Source: an uncultured Ectothiorhodospiraceae bacterium (lineage in GTDB: Bacteria; Pseudomonadota; Gammaproteobacteria; UBA6429; Thiohalophilaceae). From it: a stretch of DNA of 64,000 nt. Shown one piece after another: positions 35,966-43,765 of this stretch (the stretch's first letter is position 1; every line of letters starts with the position of its first letter). Made by a program: the position numbers and the translations under genes. Below the pieces are notes generated by a model, which worked only from the letters and a program-made list of their open reading frames with translations, was not told the origin of the DNA and did no database searches. The stretch spans positions 406,483-470,482 of the forward strand of contig CAMYOL010000007.1 of the NCBI GenBank assembly GCA_947260005.1, given 5' to 3'.

Positions 35966-37654
35966 CTACAAGAAGCTTTCAATCACAAAAATTGATAATA
36001 ATCCAACCGTAAACCGACGCCAAAGGCTGGTATGGGGTTCAGTATCGTACACCACCTTTTTTCCATTTTCTAATGTCACCCAACGTAGTGATTCTTCTTC
36101 AAATCCGGATTCACTCTCACTTTCAGGGATAACCACCCGCTCAAGTCGGTAGGCACGAGCAATAATCCTTTCATCAAAATTCTTACTCAATCGGGTAACC
36201 AATTCCGGGCTCTCAAAAATCACCCCCATCTCCGTATTGAGATCCACTGAACGAGGATCCAGGTTAAACGAACCGACAAACAGCCATTGTCGATCAATGG
36301 CAAAGGTCTTGGCATGCAAGCTGGCTTTACTCGAACCACTCCAGCGATATCCATCTTTTTTCTTTTTCTCTCCCTTAACTAAAGTTGGCTTGTATTCATA
36401 TAATTCTATACCGCGTTTCAATAAATCCAGGCGATAACGCATATAACCGGCATGCACGACCCCAACATCATTTGCAGCCAATGCGTTAGTTAAAATTCGA
36501 ACCCGCGTTCCCTGTTTAACAATTTCACCCAGGTAATCAACCAGAAAAGTGCCAGGAACAAAATAAGGCGAGATGATGATCAGTTCGTCTTCGGCACTTT
36601 TAAAAAGCTTCGCGAGATGAGGTCCAATGTGAGTGGCCGCATCAATATCCCCTCCCTCAGCTTTACTCGGTGCATCGTAGAGTAACTTCGACTGTCCCCA
36701 ATAATAATCTTCTTCCTCTAAACCACCTTTATTAAATAATTTAGATTGTCTTACGGCCGTTGCATATGGACTACTACGGGCCTGTTCCACTTTTTCACTG
36801 AGACGATTTCTTTGCGTTTCATATTGTTCTTTAACCGTTTGGTCCGTCTCGTCTGTTTTAAATGCCGCAATCGGATAAACCCAGGGGCTATTCCAGTAAG
36901 TATCAAATGACTTGGACACATCTTTAACAATCGGGCCAATGGCCAGGACATCCAGATCAGAAAAAGCCGAGGCACTCTCGGCCCCGAAATATTCATTGCC
37001 AATATTACGACCACCCACAATTGTGGCCTGATTATCCGCCGTTAATGATTTGTTGTGCATGCGCCGGTTTACACGACTCAGTTCCGTTAGAAAACCAATG
37101 GCGCGACTACCGCGATGTGAAAAGGGATTATAAATACGTACTTCGATATTTGGGTGTGAATCGACGATATGCAGCCCCAGTTCTTTGCCGGCCGTGTCCA
37201 GGTCATCCAGTAATAAACGTACTCGTACACCTCTATCGGCTGCACGGATCAAATTATCAAAGAGCAGTCGACCCGTCATATCCGAATGCCAGATATAATA
37301 TTGAATATCGAGCGTCTTCTGTGCCTCAGTGACAATGGCCATTCGCGCGACAAAGGCATCGATGCCATCTTTTAATAAATAAAAACCAGAATTACCAGAA
37401 TGTTTTTTTACTACCGGAGCAATTAATTTACCGAGAGAAGTATCTTTGGTATTCGTAGCAGCATAAGAAGGAGTACGTTGCACGTCATCTGGCAATGAGG
37501 CACAGCCACTACTAAGTCCGATAACGCCTAGAACAAAAAATATAGAAAAAATAGGGGTCAGAGACGTATTTTTTTTATACTTGGATTCCCTTCTCCAAGG
37601 GAGTGACAGGTAAAAAATACGTCTCTGACCCCTATTTTTCTGGCGTTGATGCAT
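35966..37654 (-). CDS. Phospholipase D-type lipoprotein with a repeat inserted in its signal peptide
   Basis: The 562-residue product carries two HKD motifs (HNKSLTADNQATIVGGRN and HAKTFAIDRQWLFVGSFNLD) of the cardiolipin-synthase/phospholipase-D superfamily. The only usable start is the ATG at 37654, with GGAGG upstream. The first residues MHQRQK are followed by 29 residues encoded by a palindromic repeat (37550-37636, 87 bp, exactly 29 codons) and only then by the hydrophobic core FSIFFVLGVIGL and lipobox SSGC. Removing the repeat leaves a textbook lipoprotein signal. Whether the extended n-region still allows export is unknown. Confidence 0.88.
   Translation of the reverse strand: MHQRQKNRGQRRIFYLSLPWRRESKYKKNTSLTPIFSIFFVLGVIGLSSGCASLPDDVQRTPSYAATNTKDTSLGKLIAPVVKKHSGNSGFYLLKDGIDAFVARMAIVTEAQKTLDIQYYIWHSDMTGRLLFDNLIRAADRGVRVRLLLDDLDTAGKELGLHIVDSHPNIEVRIYNPFSHRGSRAIGFLTELSRVNRRMHNKSLTADNQATIVGGRNIGNEYFGAESASAFSDLDVLAIGPIVKDVSKSFDTYWNSPWVYPIAAFKTDETDQTVKEQYETQRNRLSEKVEQARSSPYATAVRQSKLFNKGGLEEEDYYWGQSKLLYDAPSKAEGGDIDAATHIGPHLAKLFKSAEDELIIISPYFVPGTFLVDYLGEIVKQGTRVRILTNALAANDVGVVHAGYMRYRLDLLKRGIELYEYKPTLVKGEKKKKDGYRWSGSSKASLHAKTFAIDRQWLFVGSFNLDPRSVDLNTEMGVIFESPELVTRLSKNFDERIIARAYRLERVVIPESESESGFEEESLRWVTLENGKKVVYDTEPHTSLWRRFTVGLLSIFVIESFL
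37550..37636. repeat. GGGGTCAGAGACG element, copy 3, in frame within a gene
   Basis: Inverted arms at 37550-37570 and 37616-37636 flank an internal TTGGATTCCCTTCTCCAAGG palindrome. The 87-bp unit has no stop codon in the reading frame of the phospholipase-D gene that it interrupts. Confidence 0.93.
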
Positions 37655-37695
37655 ATTTAAATCAGCCTCCGCATATTAATGCGCCGTTATCTATT

Positions 37696-38988
37696 GTAGT
37701 ACCGACCAGATAGGTAACAGATCAAACCGGTCACATAGGTAACACCTATGTTGGCCGGATAACCCGTCCGATACGTTCATCCACCACCCCCAGTTTAAGC
37801 TTTCCAAAATATATTTGCCAACGGTCGTGATGTAATGGCTCTAATCCAACGTACTCCCCAACCAGTTGGCGTGTGGTGTAAATGGGTTGCCCATGTAATT
37901 TAATATAACCACCGCATTTGACTTTTCTCACTTCAAACTCATCGTTATAAACCATTTCGGGTAGGGTCGTTGGAAGTGGACGCGGTGAAGTTCGATGCAC
38001 ATCCACGGGACATTGACCTAAACCTAAACTTTGATGCGGCCGTTCTTCATTGTATTCACGAACAAATCGATTAAATGTGCGTTGTTGCGCAGACAAATTT
38101 CCTCTGGGAGGCTTTAATGTCGCTGCTTTCAATGTACGGTGCATACGTTCATGACGACCATTTTGCTGTGGACACCCTGGCGCTATCCGTTCAGGGTAAA
38201 TCCCAAGCCTCAGCAACCATATCGATAACGGCGTTAATCCACCTAATGTCGTCATAGCAAACGGCCAACCGTTGTCCGTCCGGATTCGTTTTGGCAACCC
38301 ATATTCTCGAAACGCCTGCTCATACACCTTTAACGAAGGCGTTAAGTGCGGACCGGCTAACCCCTTGCAACGAATCAACAAACGGCTGCAATTGTCCGTT
38401 ATCGTTAAGGGGTAACACCATTGACCATTTCCCAATTTAAACTGGCCTTTATAATCCGCGCTCCATACCTCGTTCGGTTGCGTGGCATGCGCCAAAGGTT
38501 GCGAATGCGGCGGGGTCTTCTTTCTCGGTCGCCGGGCCTTAACCAAGCCATGACGTTTAAGTATCTCACCTATCGTGCTACTCACAGGCCAATTGCGTTG
38601 CTTGTCTTCCCGGTATAACGCGGAGCGAATGGTGACCGGTCCCCAACTCGGATAACGGTATTTCAACTCGAGTATCTTCGCTTCAATTTCCTCCGCCGTT
38701 TTATGCGGTTGGCTGTGCCGTGTCCGAGATTGATCGGTCAAACCCGGCATACCCGATGCCTTAAACCGGTTTATCCACTTGTGGCCCGTTTTGCGCGATA
38801 TACCAAAACGGTCACACAACTCAGTCACACTAAAGGTCTGGCTCAACCAGGCCTCAACAAATTCTTTTCGTTCATTCATGGTACAGGTCTCTTTCCAGGG
38901 CATCGGCATCTCCTTCTTATGCCCATGCATTATCACCTGTTACCCATGTGACCGGTTTGATCCGTTACCTATGTGCTCGGTCAGTACC
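37696..38988 (-). mobile_element. IS481-family insertion sequence
   Basis: The element of about 1.29 kb has inverted ends built of matching pieces: GTACCGACC at the left and GGTCAGTAC at the right, plus subterminal GGTAAC and GATCAAACCGGTCACAT blocks at both ends. CTATT occurs at 37691-37695 and 38989-38993 and may be the target duplication; the exact ends are uncertain by a few bases. It encodes one intact transposase. It lies between the phospholipase-D and symporter genes, next to a GGGGTCAGAGACG half-element. Confidence 0.85.
37746..38936 (-). CDS. IS481-family transposase
   Basis: The transposase (396 residues from 38936; a later start such as MNERKEF at about 38879 is also possible) has an N-terminal helix-turn-helix (FSVTELCDRFGISRKTGHKW) and an integrase-type catalytic core with the DDE triad in EVWSADYKGQF, RIRTDNGWPFA and QNGRHERMHRTLK. 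The C-terminal segment after EERPHQSLG is typical of the IS481 group. The frame is uninterrupted, so the element may be active. Base composition is richer in GC than its neighbours. Confidence 0.93.
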   Translation of the reverse strand: MIMHGHKKEMPMPWKETCTMNERKEFVEAWLSQTFSVTELCDRFGISRKTGHKWINRFKASGMPGLTDQSRTRHSQPHKTAEEIEAKILELKYRYPSWGPVTIRSALYREDKQRNWPVSSTIGEILKRHGLVKARRPRKKTPPHSQPLAHATQPNEVWSADYKGQFKLGNGQWCYPLTITDNCSRLLIRCKGLAGPHLTPSLKVYEQAFREYGLPKRIRTDNGWPFAMTTLGGLTPLSIWLLRLGIYPERIAPGCPQQNGRHERMHRTLKAATLKPPRGNLSAQQRTFNRFVREYNEERPHQSLGLGQCPVDVHRTSPRPLPTTLPEMVYNDEFEVRKVKCGGYIKLHGQPIYTTRQLVGEYVGLEPLHHDRWQIYFGKLKLGVVDERIGRVIRPT

Positions 38989-38998
38989 CTATTAGTCT

Positions 38999-39055
38999 GG
39001 ATTCCCGCCTTCGCGGGAATGACGTTTGGAAAAAAATACGTCTCTGACCCCTATT
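38999..39055. repeat. GGGGTCAGAGACG half-element, copy 4
   Basis: A single reverse arm (39035-39055) next to a GGATTCCCGCCTTCGCGG palindrome (38999-39020). It starts directly at the stop codon of the symporter gene and is cut off near the IS481 end, so the second arm may have been lost when the IS entered. Confidence 0.85.
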
Positions 39056-41246
39056 ATTTTTTTACGATGGGAAGTTCTTCCTCTCCCCAACCTAACACAT
39101 CGTCTTTAATATTCCAGCGAGGTTGTTTGTCAAGTTTCGCTTCACCTAATATCCAATGTTTGTATATATGATCAACCGTGTTGTTTCTGATACGTAGATC
39201 GATCCATTCGTTTAACGTGCTGACATATTCATGTTGATTATCGGGTAATACAAAGCCAACCGGTGTTCTAAGTTTTAATTGTTTCGGTACCGCCACGGCA
39301 TAATCAGGATAAATTAAAGTCCAGGCAGACGCTGCCTCGGCCAGGCTCACAAAAGCATCTATATCCGGCTTTTTGCCCCTTAAATAGTCTCGCATTGAAT
39401 AGATTTCGATAATCTCTGCATTGGGTAATTTTTGTTGCAGAATATCTTTAAAGTATTCACTCTTGGGCATCGCCAGTTTCAACTTCGGTAATTCACGAAT
39501 TGATTCCATATCAGAGAATTCCTGGCGCTTATGGTCATTCACAACAAAGGCAAGATTCCCATCCATATACGGTTTACTAAACGCATAATTAAGCACTCTC
39601 GGTGGTGTCATACCAATACCACCAATTAGGATATCAATTTGGCCGGTATTTAGTAGCTCAAGAAGATGGTCCCGTCCATGATCAATCGAAACTTTGGTGA
39701 CTTCCATTGTTACGCCCAAATCTTTGGCAAGCGCATGCATGAGCTCCATATCGAAACCCACAACCTTAGAATTTTTATTTACAAAAACAAAAGGTAACCG
39801 TTCAGGTAAATAACCCACACGTAATGTACCTCGTTGTCGTATCACCTCAAGACGATGTTGAGATTGTTGCTCATCACTAATTGCTTCGATTTGCTTGCGT
39901 TTGGCTAGTTTAACCTGAGGTATTACGGGTTTGATAGTAACCAGTTCATCATAGCCTTGATACTCATAATCGATCGCCGTTTTAAAGACATAACTCAATC
40001 CCCATAACAGCACAAAGGTTACACTTAAACTTATACCAATGGCGGGAAACATTTTGCTCCAATTAAGTTGACCGCGGACAGCATAGGCGCCTAACAGGCT
40101 GATAACTACAGCATGCATTGCGGCTAATCCAGTTGCGAGACGACCCGTTATCGGACTGCTCAATAAAAACAACTGAAACAAATCAGATGGAAGATGAAAA
40201 TGATCCAGCAAAAATGGCAGCGCCACATTCATACTACCAAACGCCGTCATTAAACCAGTAACAACATACTCAGGATATTGGGTAATACTTAACGATGATC
40301 CGGCAAACCAGGCGGCAAATAAAATGAAACCCAAACCTAACAATGTACCGACACTTGGGAAACTGTAGGCAGTGGGCACCAATACATCAATGGTCGCTTC
40401 CACCTCATCGTCATGCATGTCGTGTTTAACGAGTAATTCTTTACACTTATCAGCTATCAGCGGTAATACAACCAAAACACTACCCACTGCAATCGCGGTT
40501 ACCACAGGCAGACGACTTTGTTTTAAGACTTCACCATATTTTAGTTTAGTCCCGCCCGAAACCAACATTGGTAGAGTCCACAGGATCAAGATTAAAAATG
40601 CTGTAAAATATATCCACAGATAAATTTGCAGTCGATTTAACTGAGCAAACTCCAGAGTACCAAATGCCACGGCAGTAATCGCAAAAATACCCAATGGTGC
40701 TAATTTCACAACCATCGTGGTAATGCGACTTAACACTTTAGTGGCCGTATCAAGCGCATCGATTAATGCAGTTTTTTCTTTGACTTGAATTAAGGCAATA
40801 CCAAAAATGATACTAAATACCACCACTGCCGGGACAATGGTCTCAGCCATCGAAGTAAACACATTTGCTGGCAGATACAGACTGACCGGATCAAATGCCG
40901 TACCTTCACTGATAATTGAACTACTGAAAAATGTAGACGCCTTCCAGTCAGGATAAGCGACGGGTAACATCACTACGGTCAACATGGCAATCGACCATAA
41001 GGTTAAAATTAACATACCACCCGCTTTACCTATACGTCCGGCACGTTCGACAGATAAACGACCAATACTGCTAATTAGCGAGGCAATCACATAAGGCAAT
41101 ACACTCATTTGCAATAAACGAACATAGGCTTTACCGATATCGTCGATAACGATAATACTTTCCCCAAAAAATAATCCGACCACCATGCCTAAACATAAAC
41201 CGATAATCACCTGCATGAAGGGACTGGGCATTCTGAATAACTTCAT
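39054..41246 (-). CDS. Sodium:dicarboxylate symporter fused to a substrate-binding domain
   Basis: The 730-residue protein joins two normally separate units. Residues 1 to about 430 form a DAACS/SDF-type symporter with many helices, VFSIIFGIAL, and the GSSLSITQYPEY and FGSMNVALPFLLD regions. From about 470 (RGTLRVGYLPERLPFVFVN) to the end is a family-3 amino-acid-binding domain with VVGFDMELMHALAKDLG and the DILIGGIGMTPPR segment. The binding domain should be periplasmic and could deliver substrate to the transporter. Substrate is likely a dicarboxylate or amino acid. Confidence 0.88.
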   Translation of the reverse strand: MKLFRMPSPFMQVIIGLCLGMVVGLFFGESIIVIDDIGKAYVRLLQMSVLPYVIASLISSIGRLSVERAGRIGKAGGMLILTLWSIAMLTVVMLPVAYPDWKASTFFSSSIISEGTAFDPVSLYLPANVFTSMAETIVPAVVVFSIIFGIALIQVKEKTALIDALDTATKVLSRITTMVVKLAPLGIFAITAVAFGTLEFAQLNRLQIYLWIYFTAFLILILWTLPMLVSGGTKLKYGEVLKQSRLPVVTAIAVGSVLVVLPLIADKCKELLVKHDMHDDEVEATIDVLVPTAYSFPSVGTLLGLGFILFAAWFAGSSLSITQYPEYVVTGLMTAFGSMNVALPFLLDHFHLPSDLFQLFLLSSPITGRLATGLAAMHAVVISLLGAYAVRGQLNWSKMFPAIGISLSVTFVLLWGLSYVFKTAIDYEYQGYDELVTIKPVIPQVKLAKRKQIEAISDEQQSQHRLEVIRQRGTLRVGYLPERLPFVFVNKNSKVVGFDMELMHALAKDLGVTMEVTKVSIDHGRDHLLELLNTGQIDILIGGIGMTPPRVLNYAFSKPYMDGNLAFVVNDHKRQEFSDMESIRELPKLKLAMPKSEYFKDILQQKLPNAEIIEIYSMRDYLRGKKPDIDAFVSLAEAASAWTLIYPDYAVAVPKQLKLRTPVGFVLPDNQHEYVSTLNEWIDLRIRNNTVDHIYKHWILGEAKLDKQPRWNIKDDVLGWGEEELPIVKK

Positions 41247-41299
41247 AGTATTGATTCCTGTAACCTAATTTTTTTATTTTAATTTATTTTTTTAGTCTA

Positions 41300-42133
41300 T
41301 TAACTTTTTAAAAACAGATCTGAAAATTTTTCTACGTTCGTTAGTATGGCTTTCTCAAACTTTGGTTTGATATCGTCGATCACGGCCTGATCTACTACCC
41401 CGGTCATCTCATCCATAAAAAACTTTTTAAATTCCGTGGGTAACACTAAAGTGTTTTTAAAGTCTTTCGCAATCGTGGCCTGATAGCCGCGCCCGTAAAA
41501 AACCTCATCCAATGCTGCACGAATATGATGATTGGGTATGGTTATGTCATCCAACAATCCCATCCAGTGATTAATCACCCCTCCGTACTTCGCAACATCC
41601 AGTTGTTCTGTACCCAGATTAAAAGCTGGGGCATCTTCGCCCTTGCGTTTGTAGTTATAGGAATGGATATCGTAGACCAGGCAGCCGCCATGTAGTTGGA
41701 TCACTCTATTATATAGGGCACTGACAACCCGGTAGAAGGTATTGTGTTTTTCCAAACTTGCTGCCTTCTGCTCTTCAGAAAGCGGCGTCTTCCAGACCAC
41801 CTTGCCCCAGGCCTCTTCATATATCGCCGTGTCAGGGCCACGATTGAGATCATATTCGTAGCGAGAATCGCATCCAATAACCGTGATCGGCATGTTGTCG
41901 ATAAATTCACCAGTATAGGGGTCTTCCTCGAAATAACGCTCATCTTCCGTTAATGCGCAATTATCAATAATTTCATCGCGCACTCGATGGCCATCGTGAA
42001 TAGCAGTACAAATAAAATGGGCATTGGATTCAATTTTAACGGTAAACGCGCCATCGGCCACATTGGCATGAAAGGGCTTACCTTGCTCAATGGCAGTGAT
42101 GCATTCTTGTTCCGTTAGATTCTCAATCGACAT
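41300..42133 (-). CDS. N-formylglutamate amidohydrolase family protein
   Basis: The 277-residue cytosolic protein has the family motifs AIHDGHRVRDEII (metal-binding His), the GCDSRYEYDLNRGP segment, and LVYDIHSYNYKRKG. The enzyme releases glutamate from N-formylglutamate at the end of one histidine degradation route, although some relatives act on other N-acyl amino acids. No hut genes are adjacent. It follows the symporter gene in the same direction of transcription (54 bp apart), which fits amino-acid use. Confidence 0.85.
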   Translation of the reverse strand: MSIENLTEQECITAIEQGKPFHANVADGAFTVKIESNAHFICTAIHDGHRVRDEIIDNCALTEDERYFEEDPYTGEFIDNMPITVIGCDSRYEYDLNRGPDTAIYEEAWGKVVWKTPLSEEQKAASLEKHNTFYRVVSALYNRVIQLHGGCLVYDIHSYNYKRKGEDAPAFNLGTEQLDVAKYGGVINHWMGLLDDITIPNHHIRAALDEVFYGRGYQATIAKDFKNTLVLPTEFKKFFMDEMTGVVDQAVIDDIKPKFEKAILTNVEKFSDLFLKS

Positions 42134-42280
42134 ATAGATAATGCCCCCCTGTTTATTAATTCGTTTGTCGGCCCAATCACGCCCTGTACTTGAAATGAAT
42201 GACGCCTGTGAGGTTTAAGTATAATAAAGATATACGAATTTCGTCACCTATAGAATCCACTAAGCGGAGTGATAACGGCA

Positions 42281-43513
42281 TCAACGGCCACTGAATGTCG
42301 TTCGGGTCTCAAAGACGCTTGAAGAAAATTGATGCCCTTCTACTTTCAGCAATCGTTTCAACATGAAATCAAATAATATCGGATTATAACGGCGTACTTC
42401 TGACAACAGTTCGGCTTCACGCTCAGTGATATGTCCCCAGCGTGCAAAATTATCTGGAGAAAAGACTGGCATGACACCCGGTAACGGATAATCAGAACCA
42501 TATAATAACCTGTCGTGCCAATCCTCTCGTTTAACGATTTTTTCAATCTGCTCTCGATCACGATTCACTTGAGTGATGGCCGAGATATCGCCATAAGTCT
42601 GGTTTTTATATTGTGGCTCATCCATGAGACGCCCGAACAAATCCAGGTTAGAGACTTTCTTTGCCTTTTGACTTTTATCCAAATCTGTACTTTCACCCAA
42701 TGTTGCACAATGAGCGAAGATCACCCGTACTCCTTTGTCTAAGGCACGGCGAAATAAAAGCGGATTCTCATATTTTTGATCTTCTGGCACCTCAACCGCA
42801 TGCTCAGCACCCGCATGCGTTAACAATGGAAGGTTATGTTTAACCAGGGCGTCATAGAATCGATCACATAAGGGGCTGGCAGGATTAATCCCCATCGCAC
42901 CAGGCAACCACTTTATCGCGCGCGCTTGGTGTTGAATCACAAATTCCAACTCTTCTATACAGTCCTCACGATAAGGATGAATGGAAGCGATCCATTCAAA
43001 TTGATCAGGAAATTTTTTAACTTGTTGAATGGCATAACCATTGGGGGTGTGAAAGACACTGAGTTCCTTATTGATCTCGCCTTTTTCATTTCGGTAGTAA
43101 TCAAACGCGAGCAACATAAATCGAAAACCCGGAGGCAAATCATTATGCAACTGCCTTAAACGACTAAGGTAACTTTCATCCAGCGATTGCGTCTCAGAGG
43201 ATGATGCGCAAGAACCGTTTATATAAAATTTAAATTTCATGTACAGATAGGGGTTTGATATTGAAGTCATCTCAGGATTGACCCAAAGACCCGCCAGACT
43301 ATCACCGGTACCAATCAGATGCGTATGAACATCCCAAACTTGATTGCCATCAATGTCATCCCAAACTGATGCCAGCAACTCGTGCTCACGTAGATGTTCT
43401 GGTAACGGGATTGCAAGGCACGGGTTACTGAAACCTTCAACCGGCATATACTGACAACCACTCAGCCCCAAAGGTAACAGCCCGGCTATTCTTAAAAAAT
43501 CGCGTCGTTTCAA
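42281..43513 (-). CDS. Tat-exported lipoprotein amidohydrolase
   Basis: The 410-residue protein starts with a twin-arginine lipoprotein signal (MKRRDFLRIAGLLPLGLSGC), an uncommon combination. The body is an amidohydrolase-2 TIM barrel: VWDVHTHL, LPLLTHAGAEH, RVIFAHCATLG and the C-terminal YGSDYPLPG aspartate. These features suggest a metal-dependent hydrolase or decarboxylase on the periplasmic face. It is transcribed in the same direction as the formylglutamate gene, 147 bp upstream of it. Confidence 0.85.
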   Translation of the reverse strand: MKRRDFLRIAGLLPLGLSGCQYMPVEGFSNPCLAIPLPEHLREHELLASVWDDIDGNQVWDVHTHLIGTGDSLAGLWVNPEMTSISNPYLYMKFKFYINGSCASSSETQSLDESYLSRLRQLHNDLPPGFRFMLLAFDYYRNEKGEINKELSVFHTPNGYAIQQVKKFPDQFEWIASIHPYREDCIEELEFVIQHQARAIKWLPGAMGINPASPLCDRFYDALVKHNLPLLTHAGAEHAVEVPEDQKYENPLLFRRALDKGVRVIFAHCATLGESTDLDKSQKAKKVSNLDLFGRLMDEPQYKNQTYGDISAITQVNRDREQIEKIVKREDWHDRLLYGSDYPLPGVMPVFSPDNFARWGHITEREAELLSEVRRYNPILFDFMLKRLLKVEGHQFSSSVFETRTTFSGR

Positions 43514-43765
43514 AGTGAATACACCGTTAAATTTAGTCCGTTATCTCAAAAAAACATCAAGTTGATGCTAACAGATATCGAAAGTTAAAAGCCCGTCGAC
43601 TTAATATGACTCAACTCGCCCGACATTCTCTGATTATTTAAACACCAATAACTTGAAACCTAAAAATATCACAGAATAACCTGTGGATAGATTACTAATG
43701 CAATAAAATACACTTTCAAGCTCCAATCAAGAATGTTACCTTTTGTGCTCAGAGGGAGAAAACAA

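Noticed and set aside
35782..35982. Minus-strand frame of 66 codons between the Kazal and phospholipase-D genes
   Set aside because: It consists of the GGGGTCAGAGACG element read in its open frame and has no start signal or folded-protein character.
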